A stretch of 64,000 bases of DNA. It comes from Zea mays (Eukaryota > Streptophyta > Magnoliopsida > Poales > Poaceae). The position numbers and the translations under genes are program-made. The notes under the pieces are model-generated. The model did no database searches and was not told the origin of the DNA. It saw only the letters and a list, made by a program, of their open reading frames with translations. This document shows, piece after piece, positions 41,209 through 53,395 of the stretch; positions within the stretch are counted from its first letter, which is position 1, and each line of letters begins with the position of its first letter. The stretch spans positions 2,542,001 to 2,606,000 of the forward strand of contig NC_050104.1 in NCBI RefSeq assembly GCF_902167145.1, read 5' to 3'.

Positions 41209-43584
41209 TACCCGGTTTGCAAAGAAGAGAAGTTGGAGGTTGTTCTTTTTGTTTTTTTTCCTCATCCGGTTGTTGTTTTGGGGATTTGGAATTTTGTGGA
41301 AAACATTCACAACTAGGGCAGTAGAATTTATTTGGTTTGACGCTAGCGTTGCGGTCGGGAGCTGTCGCGTGGGTTAGTTGGGCCGCAATAGGTGTTTCGG
41401 CCCATTAACCCTCCCAAACCCTAGCTGCCTCCCTCCTAACCCCCTCCCCCCATGTGCAGCCGCCCCCCCACTTCTCCTCCTCCCCTTGGCCGCCACCCTC
41501 CCTGCCCATCTCCTTCTCTCTCAATTTTTGCAGCCACCAAACCCTAGCCCCTCCCCCCTCAATCCCCTCCTCCCAAGGTGCCAATCCTTGCCGCTCGGAT
41601 CGTCGTCTCGTGGTGCGATTCTCCAACCATTTTGGTGGAGGGAAGAAGGGAGGAAGGAAAGGGGGAGAACCCAAGGTGATTTTTGTGTTCATCCCTTGTT
41701 CATTTGCGCTGCGATTCAATTGATTAGATGTTGCGTTTGCGATTAGATAGAGGGGGGCTGTCCAGAATTTTACGTGGTGGATGAACAGCGGAAGTTCTAG
41801 CAGTTTTTAGGGTTTTTTCGTGAAGAATTAATGGGGATCAATTTAGGGATCTTGTAGAACTTTGTTTTACCTTTCCAACGAGTATTTATGCGCTCAATTT
41901 GGAGTTATAAATTAAAAGTTATCATCGTTTGAATCCGGGTGTGTGGCTGTCCAAAAAAACAGATTTTTCAGAGTGATGAACAGCAGAAGTATTAGCAGTT
42001 TCTGGGGATTTTTTTGGGAGTAATTAGTGTTAATCAGTATGAGAATCATATAGGGGTTTTTCTTATCTTTCCAACAAGTACTTATGCGCTCAAATCGTAA
42101 TTATATTTTAAAAGTTATCGCTGTTTGAATCCGAGTATGTCGCTGCCCAAATCAGAAAAAAAACAGATTGGAGGGTTTATTTTGTGGACCGTTTAGAGGT
42201 AATTAGATGTTAGAATTTAATCATGAGTTGTATACAAAACTTGTGGGAAATTTTATGTAGTTGTCTCTGAAGTTTTTGTTTGACACCACTGCTGTCCTAA
42301 TTTTTAAGTTATGGAATTGTTAAGCAGCGCCGCTGCAGTTTGGTTAGTGAGGGGAGAATTGTTACCGCGGCGGGGTTGAGACTGCGCGTAGGTGCGGTGT
42401 TGTCTTTGAGTTTTTTTATGTGAATTTGGTGCACTAAATTGGGTGTCAAAAACAGGTGGTGGACTTCCGGATCGTTCTTAGGGATTTTGCCCAAACTTCG
42501 GTGAAGGCAAGTAAAACTGTGATGGTTATTCCGTCTGTCAGATGAGGAGTCTTATACTTGTTTATGTTGTGCTATCATGTTCAAATTCATATTTTCTTTT
42601 GAGTACCATCATTGGAAAATGTTCATGTTTCATGGATTTCATATGTTGAGTTTGAGGTTTGATTATGTTACTCAAGTGGTTATTATGTGGAATGGTTGGA
42701 AGTAAATGCCTAGCACATTTTTATTTGGGAAGAACTTATGATGTTGTCATGCATAATGCACTCATCATCCATTGCATTGAAGTTTCGTCGCGATCTTATG
42801 GTCCGACCGTACCGGTACATTGAGCATCATATGTTGCCCGAGAAGGGGTATGGTGCAGCTTCATATCCTTAGAGATATGGAGGCAGAAGTCATTATTGCA
42901 TTTGTAGCCATGTGCATTCATGGGAGAGGTGTTGAATCTGTTATGTGGATAAGGATAATTTGGACTTGTGCATGGTGATTCCACTTGGCGTTGAGTTTTT
43001 AGTTACTTGTATACTTGCTACAATTTACTGTTCAAAAGAAAAGAAAGAAGACCTGAACACGTGGTTGTGTAAGCACAGTTGATTTACAATGGCCTACTTG
43101 TTGTTGTTATGTTTACTTGCTGAGATGTGTTATCTCACATCTTGCATTGTTTGATGCAGGCACCTAATTTCTGCTTTGGGGAATAAAGGGGATGTAGCAG
43201 CACGGCCACTACACCTTTAATAAAGGAACCACCATTTAATAATGTTGATAATCAGAGTTGGACAAGTCTAGTGAATTGCTTTGTTCTTGGTTGAGCGTTT
43301 ATTTTGGGGTGGGATGAGTTTCTTATCCCATTTGTTTTACTTCAGTTGGGTCATAATTAGGTTTTACCACTTTTGCATTACAGTTTCTACTATGTGAATT
43401 ATATGTCTTTATATCTTGTATGAGCTTCATGTTTCCCCTCCTTGTTATGCTAGTTTTCAAAGGAGGTGCTGCCAGATTTTTTTCTTGCTTTATATTCTTT
43501 CTTTATTACATCTCTTGTGTTGAGTAAGTTTAGTGGATGAGGTTTATGGTATTATCCATTCTGTCCGACCAGTGGGGTGTTACA
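41204..43584 (+). repeat. 5' LTR of the Tekay-like element
   Basis: Ends TGTGATACCC and GGGGTGTTACA. GC-rich, pyrimidine-rich sequence at 41400-41600 and a long AT-rich 3' half. Differences from the 3' LTR are scattered single bases plus length changes in C and T runs. Confidence 0.92.
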
Positions 43585-43586
43585 GT

Positions 43587-43598
43587 TGGTATCAAAGC
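43587..43598 (+). other. Primer-binding site, initiator tRNA-Met type
   Basis: TGGTATCAAAGC lies two bases after the 5' LTR and matches the common plant site TGGTATCAGAGC with one change (G to A). It primes minus-strand DNA synthesis. Confidence 0.85.
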
Positions 43599-43778
43599 AA
43601 TAGGCTGTAGGTCCTAGCAAGTGGAGTAGTAATAAATTGACACACTGCACATGTAGGATGTGTTTTCTGTCTTGCTATTGATATGATTATGTTATTGTCT
43701 GTGCTAGTTTTGACATTATCTAGAGAGATGTTATGCTTATCTCATTTACTTATTGTACTCATCCCTGTGGCTGCAGCT

Positions 43779-45763
43779 ATGCCGCCTCGTAGAGCTCGGG
43801 GTAGTCCGCAAGCTCCTAGTGGGGACTCGATGAGTCCGGCGGCAATGTTAGCCGCGATGCAGGCCATGCAGCAGGAGTTGGCCCTTCTGAGGCAAGCCAT
43901 TCCTGTCGCCCTTGCGGGTGCTGCTCAGGGTGCCGGAGGTGGAGAAGTGCCCGGGGGCGCTGTCCCTGCGGGTGCTGTTCCAGGTGGCGGGGCCGAGGTG
44001 CCTCTTCCAGTCAGTGGTCTTTCTCTGATGAAGTGGATGGGCATGAAGTTGGATTCTTTTGATGGCAGTGGTACTCCGGTCGAGGCGGTAGATTGGTTGA
44101 CTTATGTGGAGGATAAGATGAATGTCTTGGAGATTGCATATGGAGATCGGGTTCGCTTTGGCACTCAGCTGCTGAAGGGAGAGGCGCAAATTTGGTGGAG
44201 AGGCGTGCAGGCAGCGCACTCCTCCTCACCAGGAGTCCTATCATGGGATGTTTTCATCAGGCAGTTCGAAAGGAGATTCTACCCGGTCACCTTTCTGGAG
44301 AAAATGAAGATTGACTTGTAGTCCTATAAGCAGGAGAAGAAGTCTGTCACAGAGTATGAGGTGGGCTTCAACAAGATGGTCCGCTTTGTCCCTCATGTGG
44401 CTTATAATGAGATGGAGAAGGCGAGCCAATTCCGTCAGGGTCTGAAGCCTTCTATCAGGCATGCACTGGGGGCCTTTCCGTTGGTGGACTTCCGTACCAC
44501 GGTGGAGCAGGCGTTGGGTGTGGAGATGCAACACCAGTACACCACGGAGTCGCAGAAGTCTTCGGGTGTTGATCAGCCTCGTAGCCAGGACACGAGGAGG
44601 GGCAACACTGGAGGTCCAGCTCACAAGAGGGGCAAGTCTCAGCATCAGCGCCACCATCCTTACCGTGGCAAATCTTCTGACTCAGGTACTTCGGGAGGAA
44701 GTACTCAGAGGTTTCGGGCCGTTTCTAAGCCCGGGCTGGGGCTGGTGTGTTTCCGCTGTGGAGATGCGCATCGCCGTGCAGAGTGCCAGTGGAGTGGCAG
44801 GTGTTCTATCTGCAGTCAGGACCATAAAGATGTGGTGTGTAGGAGGAATCCCAATGGGAAGCTCAGATGGGAGCCAGTAACTTCCTCCTCTTCTCAGGGC
44901 ACTATCAATATGATGTCGAGTGCTGAGCAGCAGTTTTCAGTTCCTCTTCCTCCACAACAGCTTTTTGTGCCTGGGACTTCTCAGTTCGTGCCGATGCAAG
45001 GTTTTCCTCAGTATCAGGCTGTGCCAACTCCTGCACCGTCTACACCTGTGCTGACTCAGTTTGGAGCTCCGCGCCAGCCTCCTCCGGTGGCTCAGTGGAG
45101 TTCTTCTGTTAATTTCACTCCGGGAGCTTCCTCTTCTGCGGGTATTTCTGGAGCCTATGTGCTACCCGCTACGGATGGCAGGGAGCAAGGAGACGTGGTG
45201 ACAGGTACGATTTCAGTTGATTCATTTGCAGCCCATGCTCTTTTTGACTCTGGCGCTAGCTATTCGTTTGTTTCGGAGGATTCTGTGTCGCGGGCTGGTC
45301 TTTCGGTGCAGAGGTTGGGTCACCCAATTTTGGTCAGTTCCGCTAATGGCTCCATTAGTAGCTGTTCAGTTTGTCGGGGGTGTTCCGTCATTCTTGCTGA
45401 TGAGGTTTTTTCGGCCAATCTGGTGGTGATTTCCTTGGGGGCATTCGATGTTATCTTGGGTATGGATTGGTTATCCCAGTATCGCGCGGTTATATCCTGC
45501 TTCTGGAAGACAGTGTTATTGCAGGCGCCGTCGGGTAAGGAGGTGGTATTCTTGGGAAGTTCCCCGAAGTTCACATTATCCTTGTTGGCGCAATTGCTTC
45601 CTGATCGCCGGTCAAGGAAGTCAGGGATCTTTTTCTCTATGGTGGTGGAGGGTGAGGCTGCCTTGCGGGTGCAGGACATCCGGGTGGTGTGTGACTTTGC
45701 TGACGTGTTTCCGGCAGAGCTTCCAGGCATTCCTCCGGAGCGCATTGCAGCTTTTGAGATTAA
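43779..45763 (+). pseudogene. gag and protease part of the Tekay-like polyprotein
   Basis: It starts MPPRRARGSPQAP; the gag core contains LTYVEDKMNVLEIAYGDRVR, LKGEAQIWWRG and WDVFIRQFERRFYP. An in-frame TAG at 44319-44321 interrupts it and the same frame goes on (SYKQEKKSVTEYE). Two knuckle-like motifs follow near 44745-44840 (CFRCGDAHRRAEC and CSICSQDHKDVVC), both with C-x2-C-x3-H-x4-C spacing, one residue shorter than the usual x4. The protease has ALFDSGASYSFVS (D-S-G catalytic loop) near 45240. The frame is lost at 45764, where a DNA transposon has inserted. Gag would form particles; protease would cut the polyprotein. Confidence 0.88.
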
Positions 45764-46323
45764 GGGCCCGTTTGGCACAGCTCCAGCTCCTGATTCTAAG
45801 CGAGAATCTGGAGGAGCCGTGCCAAACGGGTATTTTTTTAAACTGATTCTCGTGTGGAGCCGAAAGATCGGGAGCCGTTTTTGTGAAGAAAGGTGGGATC
45901 TAAAAAACCTGCTCCACCCTCCCTTAAAACAGCTCCTCAACCAATCAAATATGGGCCTCCCCTTAAAGTTTGATCGAAATTACCCGCAATTGCCATTGGA
46001 CAAAAACATAACGACCCAATTTATGGATTAAACATTTGAGACCATTTTATGCACTACTATGATGGGAATATTTTATATGTTATTGTTTCATATTTTTTCC
46101 GTATATGCATCTTACTTATTGTTTTGTAACAAAGTTGAACTCCAAAGGGTAAAACAAACAATCGCCACAGACCACCAACTCTCAGAAGACAAGAATCAGT
46201 TTACTTGTCAAACGGTTTTAAAAATGATGCTGATTTTTTAGGAGAATCATGAGGATCAGCTCCTCACGAGGATCAGGATCTAGAGCTAAAGAAGCAGGAG
46301 CTGGAGCTTTGCCAAACGTGCCC
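45764..46323. mobile_element. 560-bp PIF/Harbinger-like transposon within pol
   Basis: The left end GGGCCCGTTTGGCACAGCTC and right end (inverted GGGCACGTTTGGCAAAGCTC) extend as inverted repeats over about 40 bp. Flanking TAA occurs at 45761-45763 and 46324-46326, the 3-bp duplication of PIF/Harbinger. The first 67 bp is itself a foldback (CCCGTTTGGCAC...GTGCCAAACGGG, 45767-45830). It has no transposase. Element plus one TAA is 563 bp, so it also shifts the reading frame. Confidence 0.85.
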
Positions 46324-46326
46324 TAA

Positions 46327-49135
46327 GCTGATCCCGGGTACGCAGCCTATTCATAAGGCCCCGTATTGAATGGCTCCAAAGGAGCAGATTGAATTAAAGC
46401 GGCAATTGGATGATCTGCTGGCTAAGGGCTTCATTAGGCCTAGCAGGTCTCCATGGGCTTCCCCAGTATTGTTTGTTGAGAAGAAGGATAAAAGCAAGCG
46501 GCTGTGTGTGGATTATCGCGCTTTGAATCAAGTGACAATCAAGAATAAATATCCGCTTCCCCGAATTGAGGTCCTCTTTGAACAGTTGAGGGGTGCCCAG
46601 GTGTTCTCCAAAATTGATTTGAACTCAGGTTATCATCAATTGAGGATTCGTGAGGAGGATATTGAGAAGACTGCCTTCTGCACCAGGTATGGGCATTATG
46701 AGTTCATAGTCATGTCTTTTGGCTTAACTAATGCCCCTGCTGCCTTTATGGAAGCAATGAATAGGATGCTGCATGAATTTTTGGACGATTTTGTGGTCGT
46801 ATTCCTGGACGATATTTTGATTTATTCAAAGACCGAGGCCGAGCATGAACAGCATCTCCGTCTCGTTCTGGGTGCCCTAAGGAAGAATCAATTCTATGGC
46901 AAGTTGAAGAAGTGTGCCTTTTGGCTTTCCGAAGTGGCTTTCCTGGGGCACATGATTAATCAGCAGGGTATTGCGGTGGATCCCAAGAATGTTGCGGCTG
47001 TGGTGGAGTGGAAGAGACCTTCTAGTGTCTCTGAAATCCGAAGTTTCTTGGGGCTTGCTGGGTATTATCGGCGCTTCGTACCAAATTTTTCTAGCATTGC
47101 TAAGCCTTTGACTAGGCTCTTGGAGAAGGGTGTTCCCTTCGTCTGGTCCGGCGAATGTGAGGTCAGTTATCAGTCATTGAAGAGCAAGTTGGTGGACGCC
47201 CCTATCCTAGCTTTGCCTGAGAGCGGTAAGCGTTTCACAGTTTATACGGATGCTTCGCGTATCGGTCTTGGATGTGTGCTGATGCAGGAAGGTAGAGTGA
47301 TTGCTTATGGCTCAAGGCAGTTAAGGAAGCATGAGGGGAATTATCCAACTCATGATCTGGAATTGGCTGCGGTGGTTTTTGCTCTAAAGTCGTGGAGGCA
47401 TTACCTTTATGGCGAGGCTTGTGACATTTCCACCGATCACAAAAGTCTCAAGTATATTTTTACTCAGAAGGAGCTGAATTTGAGGCAACGTCGGTGGCTA
47501 GAATTGATTAAAGACTATGATTTGTCCATTCATTATCACCCGGGGAAGGCTAATGTGGTGGCGGATGCCCTTAGCAGGTCCGGGGTTCCAAAGGTGGCCT
47601 TGCCGTTGGTCGCTGATCTGGACCGTTTGGGGATCGCTTTGTGTTATGTCGGCACCGCTAGCGAGGAGACTCAGATGCTTATTCAATCCTCTCTTATGGA
47701 GAGAGTGCGTGCGGCTCAGCTGCAGGATCGTCTTTTGCAGGAAGCTCGAAAGAGGGTTGGTGATGGTAAACCGCGGGAGTTCACCATTGATGAGAATGAT
47801 TTGGTTCGTTTCAGGGGCCGTCTTTGTGTGCCTCAGAAATCAGAGGTGAAGCTGGATATCCTGCGAGAAGCTCATAAAACGCCTTACACCGTCCATCCTG
47901 GCGAAACCAAAATGTACCGAGATTTGAAGCAAAACTTCTGGTGGAAGCGGATGAAGGTTGACATTTCTAAGTATGTGGCCGCCTGTGAAGTATGTCAGCG
48001 CGTGAAGGCCGAACATAAGCGGCCTGCAGGTTTGCTGAAGCCATTGGAAATTCCAGAGTGGAAATGGGAGCATATCACCATGGATTTTGTGGTGGGTCTA
48101 CCTCGTTCCCCTCGTGGTAGGGATGCTATTTGGGTGGTAGTGGATCGCTTGACTAAGTCTGCGCATTTTATTCCCATGAAGACCACAAATTTAGCTTCAG
48201 ATTTGGTTCCCTTGTATATGAAGGAAGTTGTCAGGCTTCACGGGGTACCTAAGTCTATTGTTTCTGATCGAGACTCCAAATTTGTATCCAAATTCTGGAA
48301 GAGTCTCCATAGTGCATTGGGCACCAAGCTTTCGCTTAGTGTCGCTTTTCACCCTCAGACGGATGGTCAGTCAGAGCGAACAATCCAAACCTTGGAGGAT
48401 ATGTTGCGTGCTTGTGTTCTGTCATGGAAGGGTAGCTGGGAGGATCATCTTGCTCTGGCAGAGTTTGCGTATAACAACAGCTACCAAGCTAGCATCAAGA
48501 TGTCACCATTTGAGGCTTTGTATGGCAGGCGGTGTATCTCTCCTCTGTGCTGGGAGACTTTGGGAGAGAGATCCCTGGTTGGTCCTGATTGGGTTCAGCA
48601 AACTTCTGAAAAGGTTCGGAAAATTCGTCAGAATATTTTGGCAGCTCAGAGTCGTCAGAAGAGTTATGCTGATGTGAGGAGGCGGGATCTGGAATTTGCT
48701 GTGGGTGACCAAGTCCTTCTCAGGGTATCACCCACTAAGGGAGTTGTTCGGTTCGGTGTCTCTGGGAAGCTCAGCCCGAGATACATTGGACCGTTCACTA
48801 TCTTGGCCCGAGTGGGCAGCCTGGCTTATCGCTTGCTGCTGCCGGATTCCATGGCAGGGGTACACCCGGTTTTTCATGTTTCTATGTTGAGGAAGTTCTT
48901 GCGGGATCCGGACCATCAGATTGAGATGGAACCAATTGCGGTACAGCAGGATCTGACTCTGGAGTGTCGTCCGGTGCGTATATTGGAATTCTCGGAGCGT
49001 GTGTTGAGGAAGAGATCAATTAAGTATGTCAAGGTCTTATGGACTAATCAGTCTGAGCGCGAGGCTACGTGGGAACTTGAGGAGCTGATGCGGCAGAAGT
49101 ACCCGGAACTTTTCGTTGTGGGTAAGTGTTGTTGA
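46327..49135 (+). pseudogene. pol of the Tekay-like element: RT, RNase H, integrase, chromodomain
   Basis: After the inserted transposon the frame resumes and meets a TGA at 46367-46369. From 46370 it is open for 921 codons. [14 protein letters not shown] (about residue 45), FLDD catalytic pair at about 144-147 in place of YLDD. RNase [11 protein letters not shown] near 291 and TDHKSLKY near 383. Integrase zinc-binding part ends in CEVCQ near 537; catalytic core has MDFVVGLP (570), SDRDSKF (631) and GQSERTIQ (about 665). The C-terminal chromodomain-like segment [18 protein letters not shown] lies near 885; in chromoviruses it may steer integration to heterochromatin. The TGA and the insertion block full-length expression. 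Confidence 0.9.
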
Positions 49136-49195
49136 TTCACTAATCTTTTCTTTTGTCATTCCGATAGAAGCGTCAGAATTCGAGGTCGAATTCTT

Positions 49196-49211
49196 TTTAA
49201 GAGGGGTAGAG
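49196..49211 (+). other. Polypurine tract
   Basis: TTAAGAGGGGTAGAG directly precedes the 3' LTR and would prime plus-strand synthesis. Confidence 0.8.
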
Positions 49212-51596
49212 TGTGATACCCGGTTTGCAAAGAAGAGAAGTTGGGGGTTGTTCTTTTTGTTTTTTTCCTCATCCGGTTGTTGTTTTGGGGATTTGGAATT
49301 TTGTGGAAAACATTCACAACTAGGGCAGTAGAATTTATTTGGTTTGACGCTAGCGTTGCGGTCGGGAGCTGTCGCGTGGGTTAGTTGGGCCGCAATAGGT
49401 GTTTCGGCCCATTAACCCTCCCAAACCCTAGCCGCCTCCCTCCTAACCCCCTCCCCCCATGTGCAGCCGCCCCCCCCCCCACTTCTCCTCCTCCCCTTGG
49501 CCGCCACCCCCCCTGCCCATCTCCTTCTCTCTCAATTTTTGCAGCCACCAAACCCTAGCCCCCCCCCCCCCTCAATCCCCTCCTCCCAAGGTGCCAATCC
49601 TTGCCGCTCGGATCGTCGTCTCGTGGTGCGATTCTCCAACCGTTTTGGTGGAGGGAAGAAGGTAGGAAGGAAAGGGGGAGAACCCAAGGTGATTTTTGTG
49701 TTCATCCCTTGTTCATTTGCGCTGCGATTCAATTGATTAGATGTTGCGTTTGCGATTAGATAGAGGGGGGCTGTCCAGAATTTTACGTGGTGGATGAACA
49801 GCGGAAGTTCTAGCAGTTTTTAGGGTTTTTTCGTGAAGAATTAATGGGGATCAATTTGGGGATCTTGTAGAACTTTGTTTTACCTTTCCAACGAGTATTT
49901 ATGCGCTCAATTTGGAGTTATAAATTAAAAGTTATCATCGTTTGAATCCGGGTGTGTGGCTGTAAAAAAAACAGATTTTTCAGAGTGATGAACAGCAGAA
50001 GTATTAGCAGTTTCTGGGGATTTTTCGGGAGTAATTAGTGCTAATCAGTATGAGAATCATGTATGGATTTTTCTTATCTTTCCAACAAGTACTTATGCGC
50101 TCAAATCGGAATTATATTTTAAAAGTTATCGCTGTTTGAATCCGAGTATGTCGCTGCCCAAATCAGAAAAAAAACAGATTGCAGGGTTTATTTTGTGGAC
50201 CGTTTAGAGGTAATTAGATGTTAGAATTTAATCATGAGTTGTATACAAAACTTGTGGGAAATTTTATGTAGTTGTCTCTGAAGTTTTTGTTTGACACCAC
50301 TGTTGTCCTAATTTTTAAGTTATGGAATTGTTAAGCAGCGCCGCTGCAGTTTGGTTAGTGAGGGGAGAATTGTTACCGCGGCGGGGTTGAGATTGCGCGT
50401 AGATGCGGTGTTGTCTTTGAGTTTTTTTTATGTGAATTTGGTGCACTAAGTTGGGTGTCAAAAACAGGTGGTGGACTTCCGGATCGTTCTTAGGGATTTT
50501 GCCCAAACTTCGGTGAAGGCAAGTAAAACTGTGATGGTTATTCCGTCTGTCAGATGAGGAGTCTTATACTTGTTTATGTTGTGCTATCATGTTCAAATTC
50601 ATATTTTCTTTTGAGTACCATCATTTGAAAATGTTCATGTTTCATGGATTTCATATGTTGAGTTTGAGGTTTGATTATGTTACTCAAGTGGTTATTATGT
50701 GGAATGGTTGGAAGTAAATGCCTAGCACATTTTTATTTGGGAAGAACTTATGATGTTGTCATGCATAATGCACTCATCATCCATTGCATTGAAGTTTCGT
50801 CGCGATCTTATGGTCCGACCGTACCAGTACATTGAGCATTATATGTTGCCCGAGAAGGGGTATGGTGCAGCTTCATATCCTTAGAGATATGGAGGCAGAA
50901 GTCATTATTGCATTTGTAGCCATGTGCATTCATGGGAGAGGTGTTGAATCTATTATGTGGATGTGGATAATTTGGACTTGTGCATGGTGATTCCACTTGG
51001 CGTTGAGTTTTTAGTTACTTGTATACTTGCTGCAATTTACTGTTCAAAAGAAAAGAAAGAAGACCTGAACACGTGGTTGTGTAAGCACAGTTGATTTACA
51101 ATGGCCTACTTGTTGTTGTTATGTTTACTTGCTGAGATGTGTTATCTCACATCTTGCATTGTTTGATGCAGGCACCTAATTTCTGCTTTGGGGAATAAAG
51201 GGGATGTAGCAGCACGGCCACTACACCTTTAATAAAGGAACCACCATTTAATAATGTTGATAATCAGAGTTGGACAAGTCTAGTGAATTGCTTTGTTCTT
51301 GGTTGAGCGTTTATTTTGGGGTGGGCTGAGTTTCTTATCCCATTTGTTTTACTTCAGTTGGGTCATAATTAGGTTTTACCACTTTTGCATTACAGTTTCT
51401 ACTATGTGAATTATATGTCTTTATATCTTGTATGAGCTTCATGTTTCCCCTCCTTGTTATGCTAGTTTTCAAAGGAGGTGCTGCCAGATTTTTTTCTTGC
51501 TTTATATTCTTTCTTTATTACATCTCTTGTGTTGAGTAAGTTTAGTGGATGAGGTTTATGGTATTATCCATTCTGTGTGACCAGTGGGGTGTTACA
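49212..51596 (+). repeat. 3' LTR of the Tekay-like element
   Basis: Nearly identical to the 5' LTR; about 30 substitutions were noticed by eye, with longer C runs near 49467 and 49561. It is followed by the AAGGG target duplicate. Confidence 0.92.
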
Positions 51597-52367
51597 AAGG
51601 GTTTGATCGGCCCGAGGCAAGAGGGAATCACGGCTTGTGGGTAAAGTGCACAACCTCTGCAGAGTGTTATGAAAGTGATATATCAGTCGTGCTCGCAGTT
51701 ATGAGCGGCCAAGGGAGCTCCATTGATTAGAGATACTTGATCAGAGATGTATGGTTTACAGGTGGTGATGAGGATGATGGTTATGATTATGCTTATGGTA
51801 TTGGTAAGTGGTATTCTTTCCATTTGGAAAGGTTACGTTTGGGTTAATAACTTGGGTTAATGCTAAAACCTGGCTTTCTACTCGTAAATAATAACCTGAC
51901 CAACTAAAAGCAACTGCTTGACTTAACTCCACATAAAGCTAGTCTACTACAGCCAAACGGGACATTTTGCTGAGTATGTTGATGTGTACTCACCCTTGCT
52001 TTACACACCAAACCCCCCAGGTTGTCCGCGTTGCAACCACTGCTCAGGTGAAGATGAAGTCGTGGAGGAGGACTTCCAGGAGTTCCAAGAGTACGATGAG
52101 TTCTAGGCGTGGGTTAGCGGCAAACCCCTAGTCGGCTGCCTGTGTAGGTCGTGTGTATCTATGTTTCTTTTCCGCACTTTGATTATTGTTAAAGACTATG
52201 TGAATGTCTCGGACATCATGATGTAATCAACTATTGTACCCTCTTTTATGTCATTATTTAAGTACTATGTGATGATGTCCAGTTATGTAAATGATGTGTA
52301 CGTGAATTGCTAATCCTGGCACGTACATGGTTCGCATTCGGTTTGTCTTCTAAAACCGGGTGTGACA

Positions 52368-53395
52368 CTTATTCTAGCTCAAACTTAGCTCCAAAGCACC
52401 AACCTTATAGTTTGAAATTTCCAACCTCTCTAAGATGCTCAAGTATGTTCCTAAGGGCATTTAGAACTTATCCAAACACATGAACTACTCATAGTTTACC
52501 TTTTTCCAAGACATGCCTTTTTAGCCTAGTTTTGAGCTATTGATTGTATTGAAATCTTCAACATCATTCTTATGAACCTGCAACCATTCTCTTAGCAAAC
52601 TAGTTAATCCTTAATGTTGTGATGGTCATCAAACACCAAAATCAATATATAAATGGCTCAAAGCCCATTTCACTTTCAAGTTTGGTGATCATATGGAGAT
52701 CTTATGGGTGACCAAACTCAAAGATGTACATGGTCGTGAGCAATTTACCATGCTAGAGAAGAAAGAACTATCTCATAGAGAGCACTTAGTATTTATGCAT
52801 ATTAAGGGCTGATACCCTTGCATATGTCTAATGAAGACTAAAGTAGTGTTGAATCTATGGGACACTGGGAAAGCATAAAGGCATTCCTAATCCTTAATTT
52901 ACTTTGAGCATTTATGTTTGAGCAATTACTTTAAGTATTTACATGACTAGAATTTCCATGCTACTATAGGATTGGAACTTAGAATGAAAAATCTTTGATT
53001 GGTAGATAGAAACACTTCTAGGCATAAGGGGTAAAGTTGGGCTTGTTAATAGGTTTTAATTTATGAAAGAAAAATAGAAAATCCCAATTCAGCTTCCCTC
53101 TTGGGCATCTTTATGCTTTCACCACCTGACGTACGAAGTTGCACAATAGTTTAGGATGAGGAAGGAGTGTCCCATCAAGCCATTTTTGGCATTGATGGAG
53201 TTGCACAAGTAGGTGTCTTGCACTTATATTTGTCAAATATCATGAACAAATAATTGTAGTATCACTTTTCATACACTACAAATGGTAGTTATCACCTTTC
53301 ATAGTCTATAAATTGTATTTTTTTCAATTCTCAATTAAATTTATTTGTCACCTTCTATGCACAATTAATTGTAGTTGTCGCCTTTCATACATTAG
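52368..53395. other. Intergenic stretch with a possible copia LTR end
   Basis: The text at about 52580-52680 (GGTCATCAAACACCAAAATC ... CCCATTTCACTTTCA) resembles the 3' end of SIRE/Opie-type LTRs such as 9610-9669, but no matching start or duplicate was found. The rest is AT-rich with no recognised gene. A repeated GTAGTTGTCGCCTTTCATAC-like phrase occurs at 53250-53395. Confidence 0.4.

Larger units (their letters stand above)
41204..51596 (+). mobile_element. Complete Tekay/Del-like gypsy (chromovirus) retrotransposon, 10.4 kb
   Basis: LTRs at 41204-43584 and 49212-51596 (TGTGATACCC...GGTGTTACA) are flanked by a perfect AAGGG duplicate (41199-41203, 51597-51601). It has an initiator-Met type primer site, a polypurine tract, gag with zinc knuckles, and protease, RT, RNase H, integrase and chromodomain in one strand order. 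By eye the LTRs differ at about 30 of 2380 positions. With the often-used grass LTR rate of 1.3e-8 per site per year this would be about half a million years (rough). It is inactive: a TAG in gag, a TGA in pol and a 560-bp transposon in the pol frame. Confidence 0.92.
33013..52367 (+). mobile_element. Old gypsy-type LTR, split by CACTA and gypsy insertions
   Basis: The left part (33013-35277) starts GGTAACGCCCTGAA, with the expected initial T changed. The right part (51597-52367) ends CCGGGTGTGACA. Together they are about 3.0 kb and follow the same order of blocks as the LTR at 612-3925: ACCACCCGGGAAAACAGTGC, CTTTGTAAAGGC, TGTGGGTAAAG, CAACCTCTGCAGAGTG, CTCACCCTTGCT, GGTGTGACA. No polypurine tract, primer site or internal region is seen on either side, so it looks like a solo LTR. 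The 5-bp flanks (GAAAC and CTTAT) do not match, so the boundaries are uncertain or the flanks were rearranged. Confidence 0.65.
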
